Below, one piece after another: positions 26,610-36,000 of a stretch of DNA of 59,641 nucleotides. The notes below the pieces were generated by a model. The model searched no databases and was not told where the DNA came from. It was given only the letters and a program-made list of their open reading frames with translations. The position numbers were made by a program, and so were the translations under genes. The stretch is taken from NCBI GenBank assembly GCA_964428355.1, contig CAYRYU010000041.1, positions 1 through 59,641 of the forward strand, written 5' to 3'. This DNA is from CAYRYU01 sp964428355 (GTDB lineage Bacteria > Muiribacteriota > Ozemobacteria > Ozemobacterales > Ozemobacteraceae). How positions within the stretch are numbered: position 1 is the stretch's first letter; every line of letters starts with the position of its first letter.

Positions 26610-28856
26610 ATGCAGGGAATGAGGGTGCTGTACCCCGCGACCGCCTTCCTGGGCGCGTTCCTTCTGTTCGTCGCCCAACCGATGGCGGGAAAGGAGCTCC
26701 TCCCGGTTTTCGGAGGGAGCTTCATGGTCTGGACGATCGCCCTGGCTTTTTTCCAGACGGTCCTGTTGGGCGGTTACCTGATTGCCCACCTTCTTTTCGG
26801 GGAGAGGGTTTCACTCGGGCGTTGCGCTTTGTATTCTCTTCTTTTTCTGGCCACCCCTGCCTTCCTCCCGGGGACTATCGTTTTTCCCGCGTTGGATCCG
26901 GGCTCCCCGGAATTCGTCCTGGCCGAGCTTCGCTACCTGGCGAGGAATCTGGCCTTCCCGATGCTCCTTCTTTCCACCACATCGATTGCCCTTCAGCGAT
27001 TGTGGAATCATCTTACGGACGGAAAATCCGACCCCGGATTCCTTTACGGGGCTTCCAATCTTGGTTCCCTGGCAGGCCTGCTCTCGTTTCCCCTTTGGCT
27101 GGAAGCCAGTTTCGATCTGAGGGACCTTTGGGCCGCATGGATCGTGTCCTTTTTCGCCTGGATCGGCCTGATGGTTGCCTGCCAGCCCCTCCACCGTCCC
27201 AGGAAGGTTGTTACGGACGGAGAATCGGACGCAGGGAATCACCTGCCAGGGCTTGTGGAAAACCCTCCGTCGGGTATCCCGGAGACGCCTGCCCCACCGG
27301 CGGTGTCTTCCCTCCGGGTTGCCTGGTTCCTTCTTCCCATGGGTCTTTCGATGCTGCTGTCCGCCACGACGAATCTCCTTACAATGGATGTCTCGCCGTT
27401 TCCGCTGATGTGGGTCCTTCCGCTTACAGTCTACCTGGTCACGTTCATAAGGAACTTCGGGAAGAACCTGCCGGACCCGGATTTCTGGGTTTCATGGGCT
27501 GGCGAAATCTTCGCCGCGGCTTTCGCCTTTTCGCTGCTTTCGCAGCTCGGTTACACGCTCGATGCCTTTGTCCGGACTTCGATCAGCCTGTTCTTCCTTT
27601 ATGCGATCGGTATGGCGGCGATCGGGATACTTCGGCACAGCGCCCCGGAGAACCCGGCACTCCTTACCAGATACTACCTCGCAATCTCCCTGGGCGGAGC
27701 GGCGGGCTCGATCCTGGTCGCTTTCGCGGTTCCCAAGGTGTTTTCATTCCTTGGGGAGTTTCCGTTGGGGTTGTTTCTCTGCGCCTGGGGAATCTGGCGG
27801 GAAACCTCCCCTGTGAGCAAAGGCCGCGACCCGTATTTTCTCATCAGGGCAGCCGGAATCCTGCTCATCATCTTCGCCATCCCCGCAGCGGCAAACCGGA
27901 ATCTTCCGAGTTCCGCGCCTTTCCTGGTCTCGGCGACCGGGGGGGCAATCATCTATCTTTTCGTGGTCTTCAGGGAAGCGGTCCGACGCGGGGCGAACAT
28001 GACCGCGACCGCCTTCCTGGTCTGCGTTTCCCTTTTCGGAATCGAGACCCTGGGCGGTTCGGGGGACCAGTTGTGTTCCTTTCGGAATCAGTACGGAATC
28101 TACCGGGTCTATGATGTCCAGGATATCCGGTACCTGCAGATGGGCTCGACGATCCATGGACATCAGATTTTGAAAGGGGAATCTGCCGGCAAGCCCGCCT
28201 TCTACTACCACCCGCAAACCCCCATTGGGGCGTTCATGGGCCGCGAACCCGCGACCTGGCGGAGGATGGGGGTGGTGGGCCTGGGGGCAGGCGTCCTTGC
28301 CGCCTATGGAAGGCCCGGCCAGGAGATCGATTTCTTCGAACTTGACCCTGACGGGGTCGGGATAGCGAGGACCTGGTTCGGGTACCTGTCGAGTTCCACG
28401 GCAACGGTCCGGGTTGAAACCGGGGACGGAAGAATGCTCCTGAGGAACAGGGGGGCGGGAACGTTCGACCTGGTGCTGCTGGATGCCTTCAGTTCGGATG
28501 CGATTCCACTGCACCTTCTCACGATCGACGCGGTGAGGGAGTTCGTCAGGGTCACCGCAAGGGATGGGCTGGTGATGTTCCACATCTCGAACCGTCACCT
28601 GGACCTGCTTCCGATACTCGCCGCGGCGGGAAACCGGCTGGGACTCGAGGTGCGGAAGTGTGAGAACCCTGACCCGCAGGACGAAAGGATCTTCCCCACG
28701 AAGTGGGTTGCAATGGGAACCGTGGAAGGGATCCGACGGCACCTGGAAGGGCTGGACGGCTGGGAAACAGCATCCTTCCCAACGTCGATTTCGCCGTGGA
28801 CCGACCGGTTTTCGAGCCCGCTGTCGGTGCTCAAATCATTCCGACCGGAGGAGTGA
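26610..28856 (+). CDS. Membrane protein fused to a spermidine-synthase-like domain
   Basis: 748 residues. The first 500 or so form 10-14 membrane segments starting with FLLFVAQPMAGKELLPVFGG, a hallmark of this fused family. The cytoplasmic C-terminal domain has a Rossmann SAM-type fold: VGLGAGVLAAYG, FFELDPD, TGDGRMLL and LLDAFSSDAIPLHLLT. Relatives are annotated as fused spermidine synthases, but most lack proof of aminopropyl transfer and no speD is nearby. The start may be 26610 or the ATG at 26619. The gene lies 53 nt downstream of the debranching enzyme gene. Confidence 0.82.
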   Translation: MQGMRVLYPATAFLGAFLLFVAQPMAGKELLPVFGGSFMVWTIALAFFQTVLLGGYLIAHLLFGERVSLGRCALYSLLFLATPAFLPGTIVFPALDPGSPEFVLAELRYLARNLAFPMLLLSTTSIALQRLWNHLTDGKSDPGFLYGASNLGSLAGLLSFPLWLEASFDLRDLWAAWIVSFFAWIGLMVACQPLHRPRKVVTDGESDAGNHLPGLVENPPSGIPETPAPPAVSSLRVAWFLLPMGLSMLLSATTNLLTMDVSPFPLMWVLPLTVYLVTFIRNFGKNLPDPDFWVSWAGEIFAAAFAFSLLSQLGYTLDAFVRTSISLFFLYAIGMAAIGILRHSAPENPALLTRYYLAISLGGAAGSILVAFAVPKVFSFLGEFPLGLFLCAWGIWRETSPVSKGRDPYFLIRAAGILLIIFAIPAAANRNLPSSAPFLVSATGGAIIYLFVVFREAVRRGANMTATAFLVCVSLFGIETLGGSGDQLCSFRNQYGIYRVYDVQDIRYLQMGSTIHGHQILKGESAGKPAFYYHPQTPIGAFMGREPATWRRMGVVGLGAGVLAAYGRPGQEIDFFELDPDGVGIARTWFGYLSSSTATVRVETGDGRMLLRNRGAGTFDLVLLDAFSSDAIPLHLLTIDAVREFVRVTARDGLVMFHISNRHLDLLPILAAAGNRLGLEVRKCENPDPQDERIFPTKWVAMGTVEGIRRHLEGLDGWETASFPTSISPWTDRFSSPLSVLKSFRPEE

Positions 28857-28862
28857 ACTTCC

Positions 28863-29057
28863 CTATTCCTCTTTGTGGCAGCTGTCGAACTCGGGACATT
28901 TTCCCTCGTCGGTCTGGCACTCCAAGACACCGTCGGTCTTGCCCTTGCAGACGACCTTCATCTTCGTCTGGCGTCGGGAGTGCCGGTTGAGTTCGACCTT
29001 TTCCTGGCGCAGCTTGGCGATTTCCTCGTCGGTGAGCTTTTTGGGTGGGATATTCAT
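28863..29057 (-). CDS. 64-residue protein with four cysteines
   Basis: A small ORF from the ATG at 29057, with GGAGG 9 nt upstream. It begins MNIPPKKLTDEEIAKLRQE, a basic helical part rich in Lys and Arg. C37, C47, C54 and C60 then form a zinc-ribbon-like set (VCKG, LECQ, GKCPEFDSC). It is probably a small metal-binding cytoplasmic protein that might touch nucleic acid. The frame stays open upstream, but that part is antisense to the kinase gene. It is convergent with the spermidine-synthase-like gene, with stops 6 nt apart. Confidence 0.62.
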   Translation of the reverse strand: MNIPPKKLTDEEIAKLRQEKVELNRHSRRQTKMKVVCKGKTDGVLECQTDEGKCPEFDSCHKEE

Positions 29058-29191
29058 GGTTCCTGACCTCCCAAGGCAGAATGTTTGCGGCCCCTCCCCT
29101 CGGGGGGCGGACCGGGCAGGTGAGAAGATACCCTTTCCCGCGCGGAATTTCAACTTCCCCGTTTCCAATTTCCCAAAAGGGTCCGCGGGAT

Positions 29192-29226
29192 TCACGATTT
29201 CGGGTGCTGTCACGATTTCGGGTGCT
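29192..29226. repeat. Tandem 17-bp direct repeat
   Basis: TCACGATTTCGGGTGCT occurs twice, at 29192-29208 and 29210-29226, with an 18-bp period. It lies upstream of a promoter-like TTGACT for the nucleoside kinase gene, so the copies may be regulator sites. Confidence 0.6.
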
Positions 29227-29300
29227 TGACTTCGGATACCTCCAGATGGTAGGGTTTTCCGCAGAGAAACTATCCCCGCCGATAGGCGGGGTTCTTGTTT
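29227..29300 (+). promoter_or_regulatory. Promoter candidate and leader hairpin of the nucleoside kinase gene
   Basis: TTGACT at 29227-29232, 18 nt, then TAGGGT at 29251-29256. Just after the expected start, CCCCGCC-GATA-GGCGGGG (29274-29291) forms a 7-bp GC stem followed by TTCTTGTTTT. This looks like a terminator inside the leader, upstream of the ATG at 29334. Confidence 0.4.
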
Positions 29301-29333
29301 TCCCCACACATTATTTTTTTCAGAGGAACGAAC

Positions 29334-30989
29334 ATGGAAACCATCACCCTCACAATCAAAGACGGCAAGACGATCCAACACCCCAAGGGAAAACCGATCA
29401 TCGACGTGGCCCTTTCCCTGCCCACCAAACCCCAACTTCCCTATCTCTGTGCCCGGGTCGACAACACGATCAGGAGTCTCGACTTCTGCCCGGAAATGGA
29501 TTGCACGGTGGAATTTTTGACCTACCAATCGCCCGAGGGAACGGAATGTTATCGCAGGAGCATCACCTTCGTGCTGGCGAGGGCGGTATTGGAGTTGTAC
29601 AGAAATGCGCGACTCGTGATAGGTCATTCCATCGGAAACGGTTTCTATTACGACCTCTACACCGATGTTCCGGTTTCTCCCACGATTCTGGGCTACATCA
29701 TCGACAAGATGCGGAACATCATTTCCAAGAACGAGCCGTTCGACAAGAAGACCATGACGAAAGCGGAGGCGGTATCCCTTTTCAAGAAGGAGGGGTATCC
29801 CGAAAAAGCGCGACTGTTGCAGAACCTCAACACCGACACCGTCGGGGTGATCAGCTGCTGGAAATACTACGATATCGACCTTGGCGCGATGGTTCCCTCG
29901 ACCGGATATCTCAATGTTTTCGAGATGAAGCAGTTCAGCACCGGGTTCGTTCTCCTCTTCCCGAAACCCGACGATCCCGCCACCCCATCCGAAGTCAAGA
30001 ACATGCCCAAGATTTTCCAGGTGTACAAGGAAAGCAAGGAATGGGGGAAGATCCTCGAGGTCAACAATGTCGGACGCCTGAACCAGACGATCCAGAGCGG
30101 TGCGGTCTCCGACTTCATCAAGGTGGCGGAGGCCCTCCACGAAAAGAAGATCGGCCTTATCGCCGACGAGATCAGTCGCAGGAAATCCTGCAGGATCGTG
30201 CTCATCGCGGGCCCTTCCAGCTCGGGGAAAACGACATTCAGCAAGAGGCTGTGCATCCAGCTCCGGGTCAATGGTTTGCGGCCGATCGCCCTCTCCCTGG
30301 ACAACTATTTTCTCAACCGGGAACAGACCCCGCGGGACGAGGAAGGCCACTACGACTTCGAGTCGATCCATGCCCTCGACCTCGATCTTTTCAACGCCCA
30401 CCTCGAGGAACTCCTCCAGGGCCGCGAGATCCGGATTCCGAAGTTCGATTTCGGGATAGGCCAGCGCAGGCAGGAAACGGAACCGATGCGGATCAACGAA
30501 GACCAGATCGTCATCATCGAGGGTATTCACGGCCTCAACGACGAGCTGACACATTCAATACCCCCCGCGAGCAAGTTCAAGATCTACATCTCCGCCCTTA
30601 CCCAGATCGTCATCGACGATTACAACCGTATCCCGACGACCGACGACCGCCTCATCCGCCGTACGGTCAGGGACAAGAAGTTCCGGGGATACTCGGCAGA
30701 GGACACGATCACGCGCTGGCCTTCGGTCAGACGCGGCGAGGAAAGGAACATCTTCCCGTTCCAGGAACATGCGGACATGGTCTTCAACTCGGCGCTTCCG
30801 TACGAATGGCCGGTCCTCAAGACGCTGGTGGAACCCGTCCTCATGGATCTCCAGCCCGAAACGCGTTCCTATAGCGAGGCAAGGAGGCTCCTGAGACTCC
30901 TCGCGCTCTTCAAGCCACTCGACCCGAAAGAGGTTCCCCCGACTTCGATCCTGAGGGAGTTCATCGGTGGGAGTTCCTTCCACTACTGA
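29334..30989 (+). CDS. Nucleoside kinase (uridine-kinase-like, TGS/ThrRS-like N-terminus)
   Basis: 551 residues. The N-terminal 60 residues resemble a TGS domain, and the next 200 resemble the threonyl-tRNA synthetase second additional domain (IGHSIGNGFYYDL). The kinase domain follows with P-loop GPSSSGKTTF (K299, T300), SLDNYFLNRE and VIIEGIHGLN. The family, known from Thermotoga and Bacteroidetes, phosphorylates nucleosides in salvage. The start at 29334 has AGAGGAA upstream. Its end overlaps the next gene by 23 nt. Confidence 0.88.
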   Translation: METITLTIKDGKTIQHPKGKPIIDVALSLPTKPQLPYLCARVDNTIRSLDFCPEMDCTVEFLTYQSPEGTECYRRSITFVLARAVLELYRNARLVIGHSIGNGFYYDLYTDVPVSPTILGYIIDKMRNIISKNEPFDKKTMTKAEAVSLFKKEGYPEKARLLQNLNTDTVGVISCWKYYDIDLGAMVPSTGYLNVFEMKQFSTGFVLLFPKPDDPATPSEVKNMPKIFQVYKESKEWGKILEVNNVGRLNQTIQSGAVSDFIKVAEALHEKKIGLIADEISRRKSCRIVLIAGPSSSGKTTFSKRLCIQLRVNGLRPIALSLDNYFLNREQTPRDEEGHYDFESIHALDLDLFNAHLEELLQGREIRIPKFDFGIGQRRQETEPMRINEDQIVIIEGIHGLNDELTHSIPPASKFKIYISALTQIVIDDYNRIPTTDDRLIRRTVRDKKFRGYSAEDTITRWPSVRRGEERNIFPFQEHADMVFNSALPYEWPVLKTLVEPVLMDLQPETRSYSEARRLLRLLALFKPLDPKEVPPTSILREFIGGSSFHY

Positions 30990-31857
30990 TCGCGCCGCCA
31001 CGGCTGAAGCCGATCCCGAACTCTTTCGAAAGCAGTTCGAGGAGGTGCTTCGGCGGTTTCCGGTCGAAGAGCGGGTCAGGAATGATCCGGTCTCCTTTCC
31101 CCGGAAGTTCCTCGAATCCGGGCGTCCCCGTGCCGAAACCGAGGCTGTTGCCCTCGTTTCGGCGATGCTGGCTTACGGCAGGGTCAGCTTGTTCATGGGC
31201 GTCATCCGCCGGATTCTGGTCGGGTGTCACCAGGATTTCCTGGGGCTCGTCACCGGGAAGCGGGAACTGGACTTCTGGCCCGGATATCGTTTGAGCACCG
31301 GTCCGGAGATCGCCCGGTTCTGCCGGGGGATCGGCTCCGTGATCCTGCGGAGGGGCGGTCTCTGGGAAGCCTTCCAAGAAGGTTGGAGCGCAGATAAGAC
31401 GGTCCGTGGCGGGATGGTTTCCCTGCGTGAATCGCTTGTAACTGAGATCTCCAGGGACGGGCCCCTTACGATGGGCCTTCTCCACCTCCTTCCGGATCCC
31501 AGGAAAGGCGGCTGCTGCAAGCGCTGGAACATGTTCCTCAGGTGGATGGCCCGCCCGGACGACGGGGTCGATCTGGGCATCTGGCCAGGACTTTCACCTG
31601 CATGCCTCGTGATCCCGGTCGACAGGCATATCGGAAAACTCGCCCGGAACCTTGGAATGACCCGGAGGGGCTCCGATGATTGGCAGACGGCCGAAGAGAT
31701 CACGGCTTTCCTGAGGAAGATCGATCCCGGCGATCCGGTCAGGTTCGATTTCCCCCTTTGCCACCTGGGGATATCGGGAGTCTGTTCCCACGGGGACAAC
31801 CCCGATGACTGCAAGGGTTGCCCCCTGGGAAGCGCATGCGGGAAGGGAAACAAATAG
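30967..31857 (+). CDS. TIGR02757 (DUF2400) family protein
   Basis: 296 residues from a GTG at 30967 with GGGAG 7 nt upstream; it overlaps the kinase gene and is likely translated by coupling. Family motifs are clear: ETEAVALVSAMLAYGRV, CKRWNMFLRWMARPDDGVDLGIW, then VIPVDRHIGKLARNLGM. The C-terminus has a Cys cluster (CSHG, CKGCPLGSACG) that could hold an Fe-S cluster. The fold is related to HhH DNA-glycosylases (Nth-like), so DNA repair is plausible, but no activity has been shown for the family as far as I know. Confidence 0.85.
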   Translation: MGVPSTTDRAATAEADPELFRKQFEEVLRRFPVEERVRNDPVSFPRKFLESGRPRAETEAVALVSAMLAYGRVSLFMGVIRRILVGCHQDFLGLVTGKRELDFWPGYRLSTGPEIARFCRGIGSVILRRGGLWEAFQEGWSADKTVRGGMVSLRESLVTEISRDGPLTMGLLHLLPDPRKGGCCKRWNMFLRWMARPDDGVDLGIWPGLSPACLVIPVDRHIGKLARNLGMTRRGSDDWQTAEEITAFLRKIDPGDPVRFDFPLCHLGISGVCSHGDNPDDCKGCPLGSACGKGNK

Positions 31858-31859
31858 GC

Positions 31860-31888
31860 TTGTGGTTCCGATCGGGCCGTTGTATCAT
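31860..31888 (+). promoter_or_regulatory. Promoter for the beta-helix acyltransferase-like gene
   Basis: TTGTGG at 31860-31865, a 17-nt spacer and TATCAT at 31883-31888, 32 nt before the ATG at 31921. Confidence 0.5.
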
Positions 31889-31920
31889 TGGCCAATTCCA
31901 CAAACCCGGGGAGGACCACC

Positions 31921-32625
31921 ATGCTAAACTTTCGCGACTTTTTCCATACGCTCGAGGGATTCCATTTCCCCGAACTGTTCGAGGAGAGGCTCGAAGGATT
32001 CCCCGACCTGGTCAACCTCTGGGACATAATCAAGCGCATCCAGAAAGGCTATGTGGCGAAAACCGTCAAGCCCCAGATCCAGGGCATGGTCGAGGATGGA
32101 GCGATCCTGAAAGGCGAGGATATCTTCATCGGCCGGAACTCTAAGGTCCAGGCCGGAGCGATGATAATCGGCCCCTGCATCCTTGGGAACAACGTGGAAG
32201 TGCGGCATGGAGCCTATATCCGGGGCCATGTCATCGCCGGGGACGGTGCCGTGATCGGCCATGCAACCGAGATCGTCAGATCCGTGATGCTTCCGGGCGC
32301 AAAAGCTCCGCATTTCAACTACGTGGGGGATTCGATCCTCGGAACCAAGGTGAACCTGGGGGCAGGCACCAAGCTTTCCAACCTGAAGAATGACGTTACC
32401 GAGATCATTCTGCGGATCAACGGCGAAAAGATCCAGACCGGCATGAAGAAGTTCGGCGCAATCCTTGGTGATGAATGCATGCTGGGCTGCAACTCCGTGA
32501 CGAACCCCGGTACGATCCTGGGGCCGGGCTGCAAGGTCTATCCGAATGCCACGGTGAGCGGTTATGTCGCGGCGAAGCAGGTGATCAAGCTCCGCCAGAC
32601 ACTCCAACAGAGTCCCGCCTCCTGA
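31921..32625 (+). CDS. Left-handed beta-helix (GlmU C-terminus-like) protein
   Basis: 234 residues. A short helical N-terminus of about 55 residues precedes hexapeptide repeats (for example ILKGEDIFIGRNSKVQAGAM and ILGTKVNLGAGTKLSNL), as in the acetyltransferase half of GlmU and related sugar acyltransferases. No nucleotidyltransferase domain is present. It may acylate a nucleotide sugar or be a beta-helix protein of other use. GGGAGGAC precedes the ATG. Its stop overlaps the TPM gene start as TGATG. Confidence 0.8.
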   Translation: MLNFRDFFHTLEGFHFPELFEERLEGFPDLVNLWDIIKRIQKGYVAKTVKPQIQGMVEDGAILKGEDIFIGRNSKVQAGAMIIGPCILGNNVEVRHGAYIRGHVIAGDGAVIGHATEIVRSVMLPGAKAPHFNYVGDSILGTKVNLGAGTKLSNLKNDVTEIILRINGEKIQTGMKKFGAILGDECMLGCNSVTNPGTILGPGCKVYPNATVSGYVAAKQVIKLRQTLQQSPAS

Positions 32626-33098
32626 TGTCGAAAGCCAGGGAGTTTTTCAGCCCGCCCCAGGCGCAAGCGCTCGAACAGGCGATCAGGGAAGCGGAACTCC
32701 TGACCTCGGGGGAGATCCGCATCCACGTGGAAGATTTCTGCGACGATCCATTCGAGCGGGGAAAAACCGTTTTCGCCAACCTCCAAATGGATGCCACGGA
32801 AGAGAAGAACGGGGTCCTTTTCTACCTTGCCGTGGAAAGCAGGAAGTTCGCGGTTCTTGGTGATATCGGCATCCATGAGCGGGTCGGGCAGGAATTCTGG
32901 GACCGGATCCGGGATGCCATGGTAACTGAGTTCAAGAAGGGTGACTTCGTCGCGGGCCTGAAGTTCGGCGTCCTGACGGCGGGAAGGGAATTGTCAGACT
33001 ATTTCCCCCGGTCACCCAACGACAAGAACGAGCTTCCGGACGCAATCAGCTTCGGAGACGAGGACTCCGGTCAGACGCCGCGATCCGGTGGGGCCTGA
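32625..33098 (+). CDS. TPM-domain protein (TLP18.3/Psb32/MOLO-1 type)
   Basis: 157 residues. The TPM core is recognisable: FSPPQAQALEQAIREAELLT at the N-terminus, then SGEIRIHVED, a central GVLFYLAVESRKFAVLGDIG and a final FKKGDFVAGLKFGV. There is no signal peptide or membrane segment, as in the soluble COG3762 subgroup. The biochemical role is unknown; some homologues are weak phosphatases or repair factors for membrane complexes. The start overlaps the previous stop. The 3' end overlaps the convergent SpoIIE gene by 28 nt. Confidence 0.8.
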   Translation: MSKAREFFSPPQAQALEQAIREAELLTSGEIRIHVEDFCDDPFERGKTVFANLQMDATEEKNGVLFYLAVESRKFAVLGDIGIHERVGQEFWDRIRDAMVTEFKKGDFVAGLKFGVLTAGRELSDYFPRSPNDKNELPDAISFGDEDSGQTPRSGGA

Positions 33099-36000
33099 TC
33101 CGTTCCCTCCGGGATTTCCCTGATCAGCACCAGGGTTGCATCGTCGGCCCAGGGAACCGGGTCGGTGAAACCCCGGACCTTTTCCAGAAGAATGTCGAGC
33201 GGGTTTCGGGTTCCCCCCCGCTGGAGCGCTTCCCTGGCAAAGGTCGCGAAACGGTCGTATCCGATGGGTTTCCCCTCGGCGTTTGTGGCTTCAGCCAACC
33301 CGTCGGAGTAGAGCACGAGGGCGGATTCCCGGATCCGTACCTCGCCGGAGGCAAACCGGGCTTTTCCCAGCACTCCCAGGGGGTTCGAATCTCCCTTGAG
33401 GAAGCCAACACCATTCTTTCCGGCGAGAATCGGAAAACATTGCCCCGCGTTGGCATAGGAAAACACCCCGGTCCCCGAATCCAGTATCCCGATGAAACAG
33501 GTCATCATCTTCCGCCTCTTGAGCATCTGGAGGAACTGCCGGTTCACCTCGGCCAGGATGGCGGCCGGGGAGGGCGTCCCCTCGCGGCAAAGGATGGTGA
33601 ATGCGGCTTTGGCCATTGCGACGACCAGCGCCGCCGACACGCCGTGGCCCGCCACATCCCCCATCACGACGGCGGTTTTCCCCTCGGAAACGGGGATGAA
33701 ATCGAAAAAGTCGCCCCCGATCGCCTGGGTCATCGTGTTGCGCCCGGAGAGTTCGATGTTCCCCAAACGTAGGTCCGAGACTGGGAGAAGGCGACTCTGG
33801 ATCGCGGAAGACAGCTCCATTTCGCGCAGGTGATCTCTCGCCCGGTTGAACTCGCGGCAAAGTTGCCCAAGTTCGTCGTTGGTAGCGGCCGGAAGGGAAT
33901 GGTCGAACCTCTTTTCGCGCAAGGCCTTGATCCCGATGGCGAGGTTTTCGAGGGGAACGAGGAAACGGGCGAGGAAAACCCATGCCAGCAGCAGTCCGAA
34001 GACGCACGCCGAAACGAGGAAAAAGCGGTTCCGGGAACGGAGATACGCCATTTTCGATTCCAGCACCTCAACCGGAGTGGCGTGGACCAGGAAGTAACCC
34101 GTCAGAAGTTCGCCGCGCCTCATGCAAACCTCCATCTCCCGGCCATCAACCATCATCCTGCCTGAAAACGAGTTCTTCCCTCCCTGGTCGAGCCCTCTTA
34201 TCAAGGGAAGGAAAACGCGGGAATCGTCGTTGTCGGGAAAGCTGGGAGCCCTCAGAGGGAAATAACCGATCGCCTTCCAGATGGAGGCATCCCCCGGCCG
34301 GGCGCTTTCGACCATCCTCCTGAGGTAGGAAGTGTAGACCTGGATCTGGGAGTGTGAGAGCAGGACGGCATACCACAGGCGACCGTTGGGACCGCGGATC
34401 ATCCCGGGAAAATGGAAGTTCTCGACCTTCCCCTGCTTCAGAACGGCAAGCCGCTCCAGACTTCCCTTGAGAGTCTGGAAGAACATGTTCCCTTCCTCGC
34501 CCATCAGCCCATCCACGGTCAACCCGGACTCCCTTGCCGTCGACAGCGGGGGGAAACCCAGGCTGGCGTCTATCTGGCTCATCATCTCTGTGGCAAAGAT
34601 CGCGAAACCCTTCAAAAGTATGTCCACATCGGCTTTCTTCATGCGCCCGGTCCGGGATTCGTCCTCGGGAGCGGGTTCCAGGAAGCGTCGCCAATCGTCA
34701 TTCGAGAAGGTCATCCCCGCAGCAAGCAATGCCCTGAGGTAACGCACACGCTCAGGAACCGGCTTTTCACGTATATGAAGGTGCTCGGAATACCAGTTCG
34801 AGAAACGGAAGGCGATTGGGACGCTGCCCGAGGAAACCAGCATGTAATCTTCCATGGCATCGTTCCGATGGAGTTCTTCCAGTGATCTCTCGATCGCCCC
34901 CAGATCGGGGCTTGCGCTCCCGAATCCGCCGCAAAGGCGTCTGTATTCGACTTCGAGACGGGCGATCTCGACGTTCAGCCCCTGGTCGAGATCATCGAGG
35001 AAACGGAAGGCATTTTTCCTCTGTTCGGCAAGCAGTTCGTTCTGCTTCTTTTCCAGGAACAGGTTTCCCAGGCCAGTCGATCCGAGGAGGGGAATCCCCA
35101 CGCCCAGGAGGAAAAGAACAAGGAGTTTTCCCCTTAGGGAAAGGCCCAGCCTGGAATCGAGGTGGATTGCCCGGTGGAGATGCAGCAGAAGACGGAAACT
35201 CCCCAGGATATACAAGAGAAACATGCTCCCGAGAAGGGTTCCCGGTGCAGGAGGGATCCTCGTCACGGCGAAGAGAACCGCCGATCCCTGGAGGGACCTT
35301 GCTTCGACCAGTAACTCCCCCATCCGGAAGCTCGGCGAAGGGTCGGATCGCGACCGACGCCGGATTTCCTGGAACTCCGCGACGGAAAGGGAGGGTGGTG
35401 GGGAAACCCGGCCCTCGGAGATCTCGAAACCCACGAGAAACCCTTCCTTGCATAGGTCCCTGGCAGCCTCTCCGATGAAATAGTCAGGCCCCAGGAGGTT
35501 CAGGGAAACCACCCCCAGGATCCCGCCCAGAAACCCTTCCGGAGGGTTGTCATTCACCAGGAAGATTCCATGTGTCGGAAAATTCAGATCATCCGGGTCC
35601 CAACCCTCGAACCTCCGGATGAACTGACCGGGCTTCTCCTTCAGGGAAACCAGGAAGTTCTTCGAATCGATCAAGGCGGAGTCGAGTTTTGGGAAGGTTT
35701 CCGTCGGCAGGGCAAAGCCCTCCGTCCAGGGTTTTTTGATGAAGGAAAAGGCTTCCGCCCACGCATCCGGGACCTTCGCGTCGGCTGGAAAGACCAGCCG
35801 GCCCGCTGAGTCGAAGAGCAGCAGGGAGACGACTCCGGGCGGGAAAGATTTCGAAAACTCCCGGGAACGTGCAACGAACTCGGGCGATGCAACGGGGATC
35901 CCCGAAAGCGTCGAAAAGCCTTCCCTGAACTTCGCCTCGAAATGACTCCGGGCTTCGGCCCGGCGGGAAAACCTCATCAGATCAGTGTCCAGCCGCTCGA

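Noticed and set aside
28863..30554. A 563-codon minus-strand open frame over the nucleoside kinase gene
   Set aside because: Only its last 64 codons (from the ATG at 29057, with GGAGG) look like a gene. The rest is antisense to the kinase, which has clear domain motifs.
33381..33400. GGTTCGAATC, a tRNA T-loop-like string
   Set aside because: It lies inside the coding part of the SpoIIE phosphatase gene and no acceptor or anticodon stem pairs around it.
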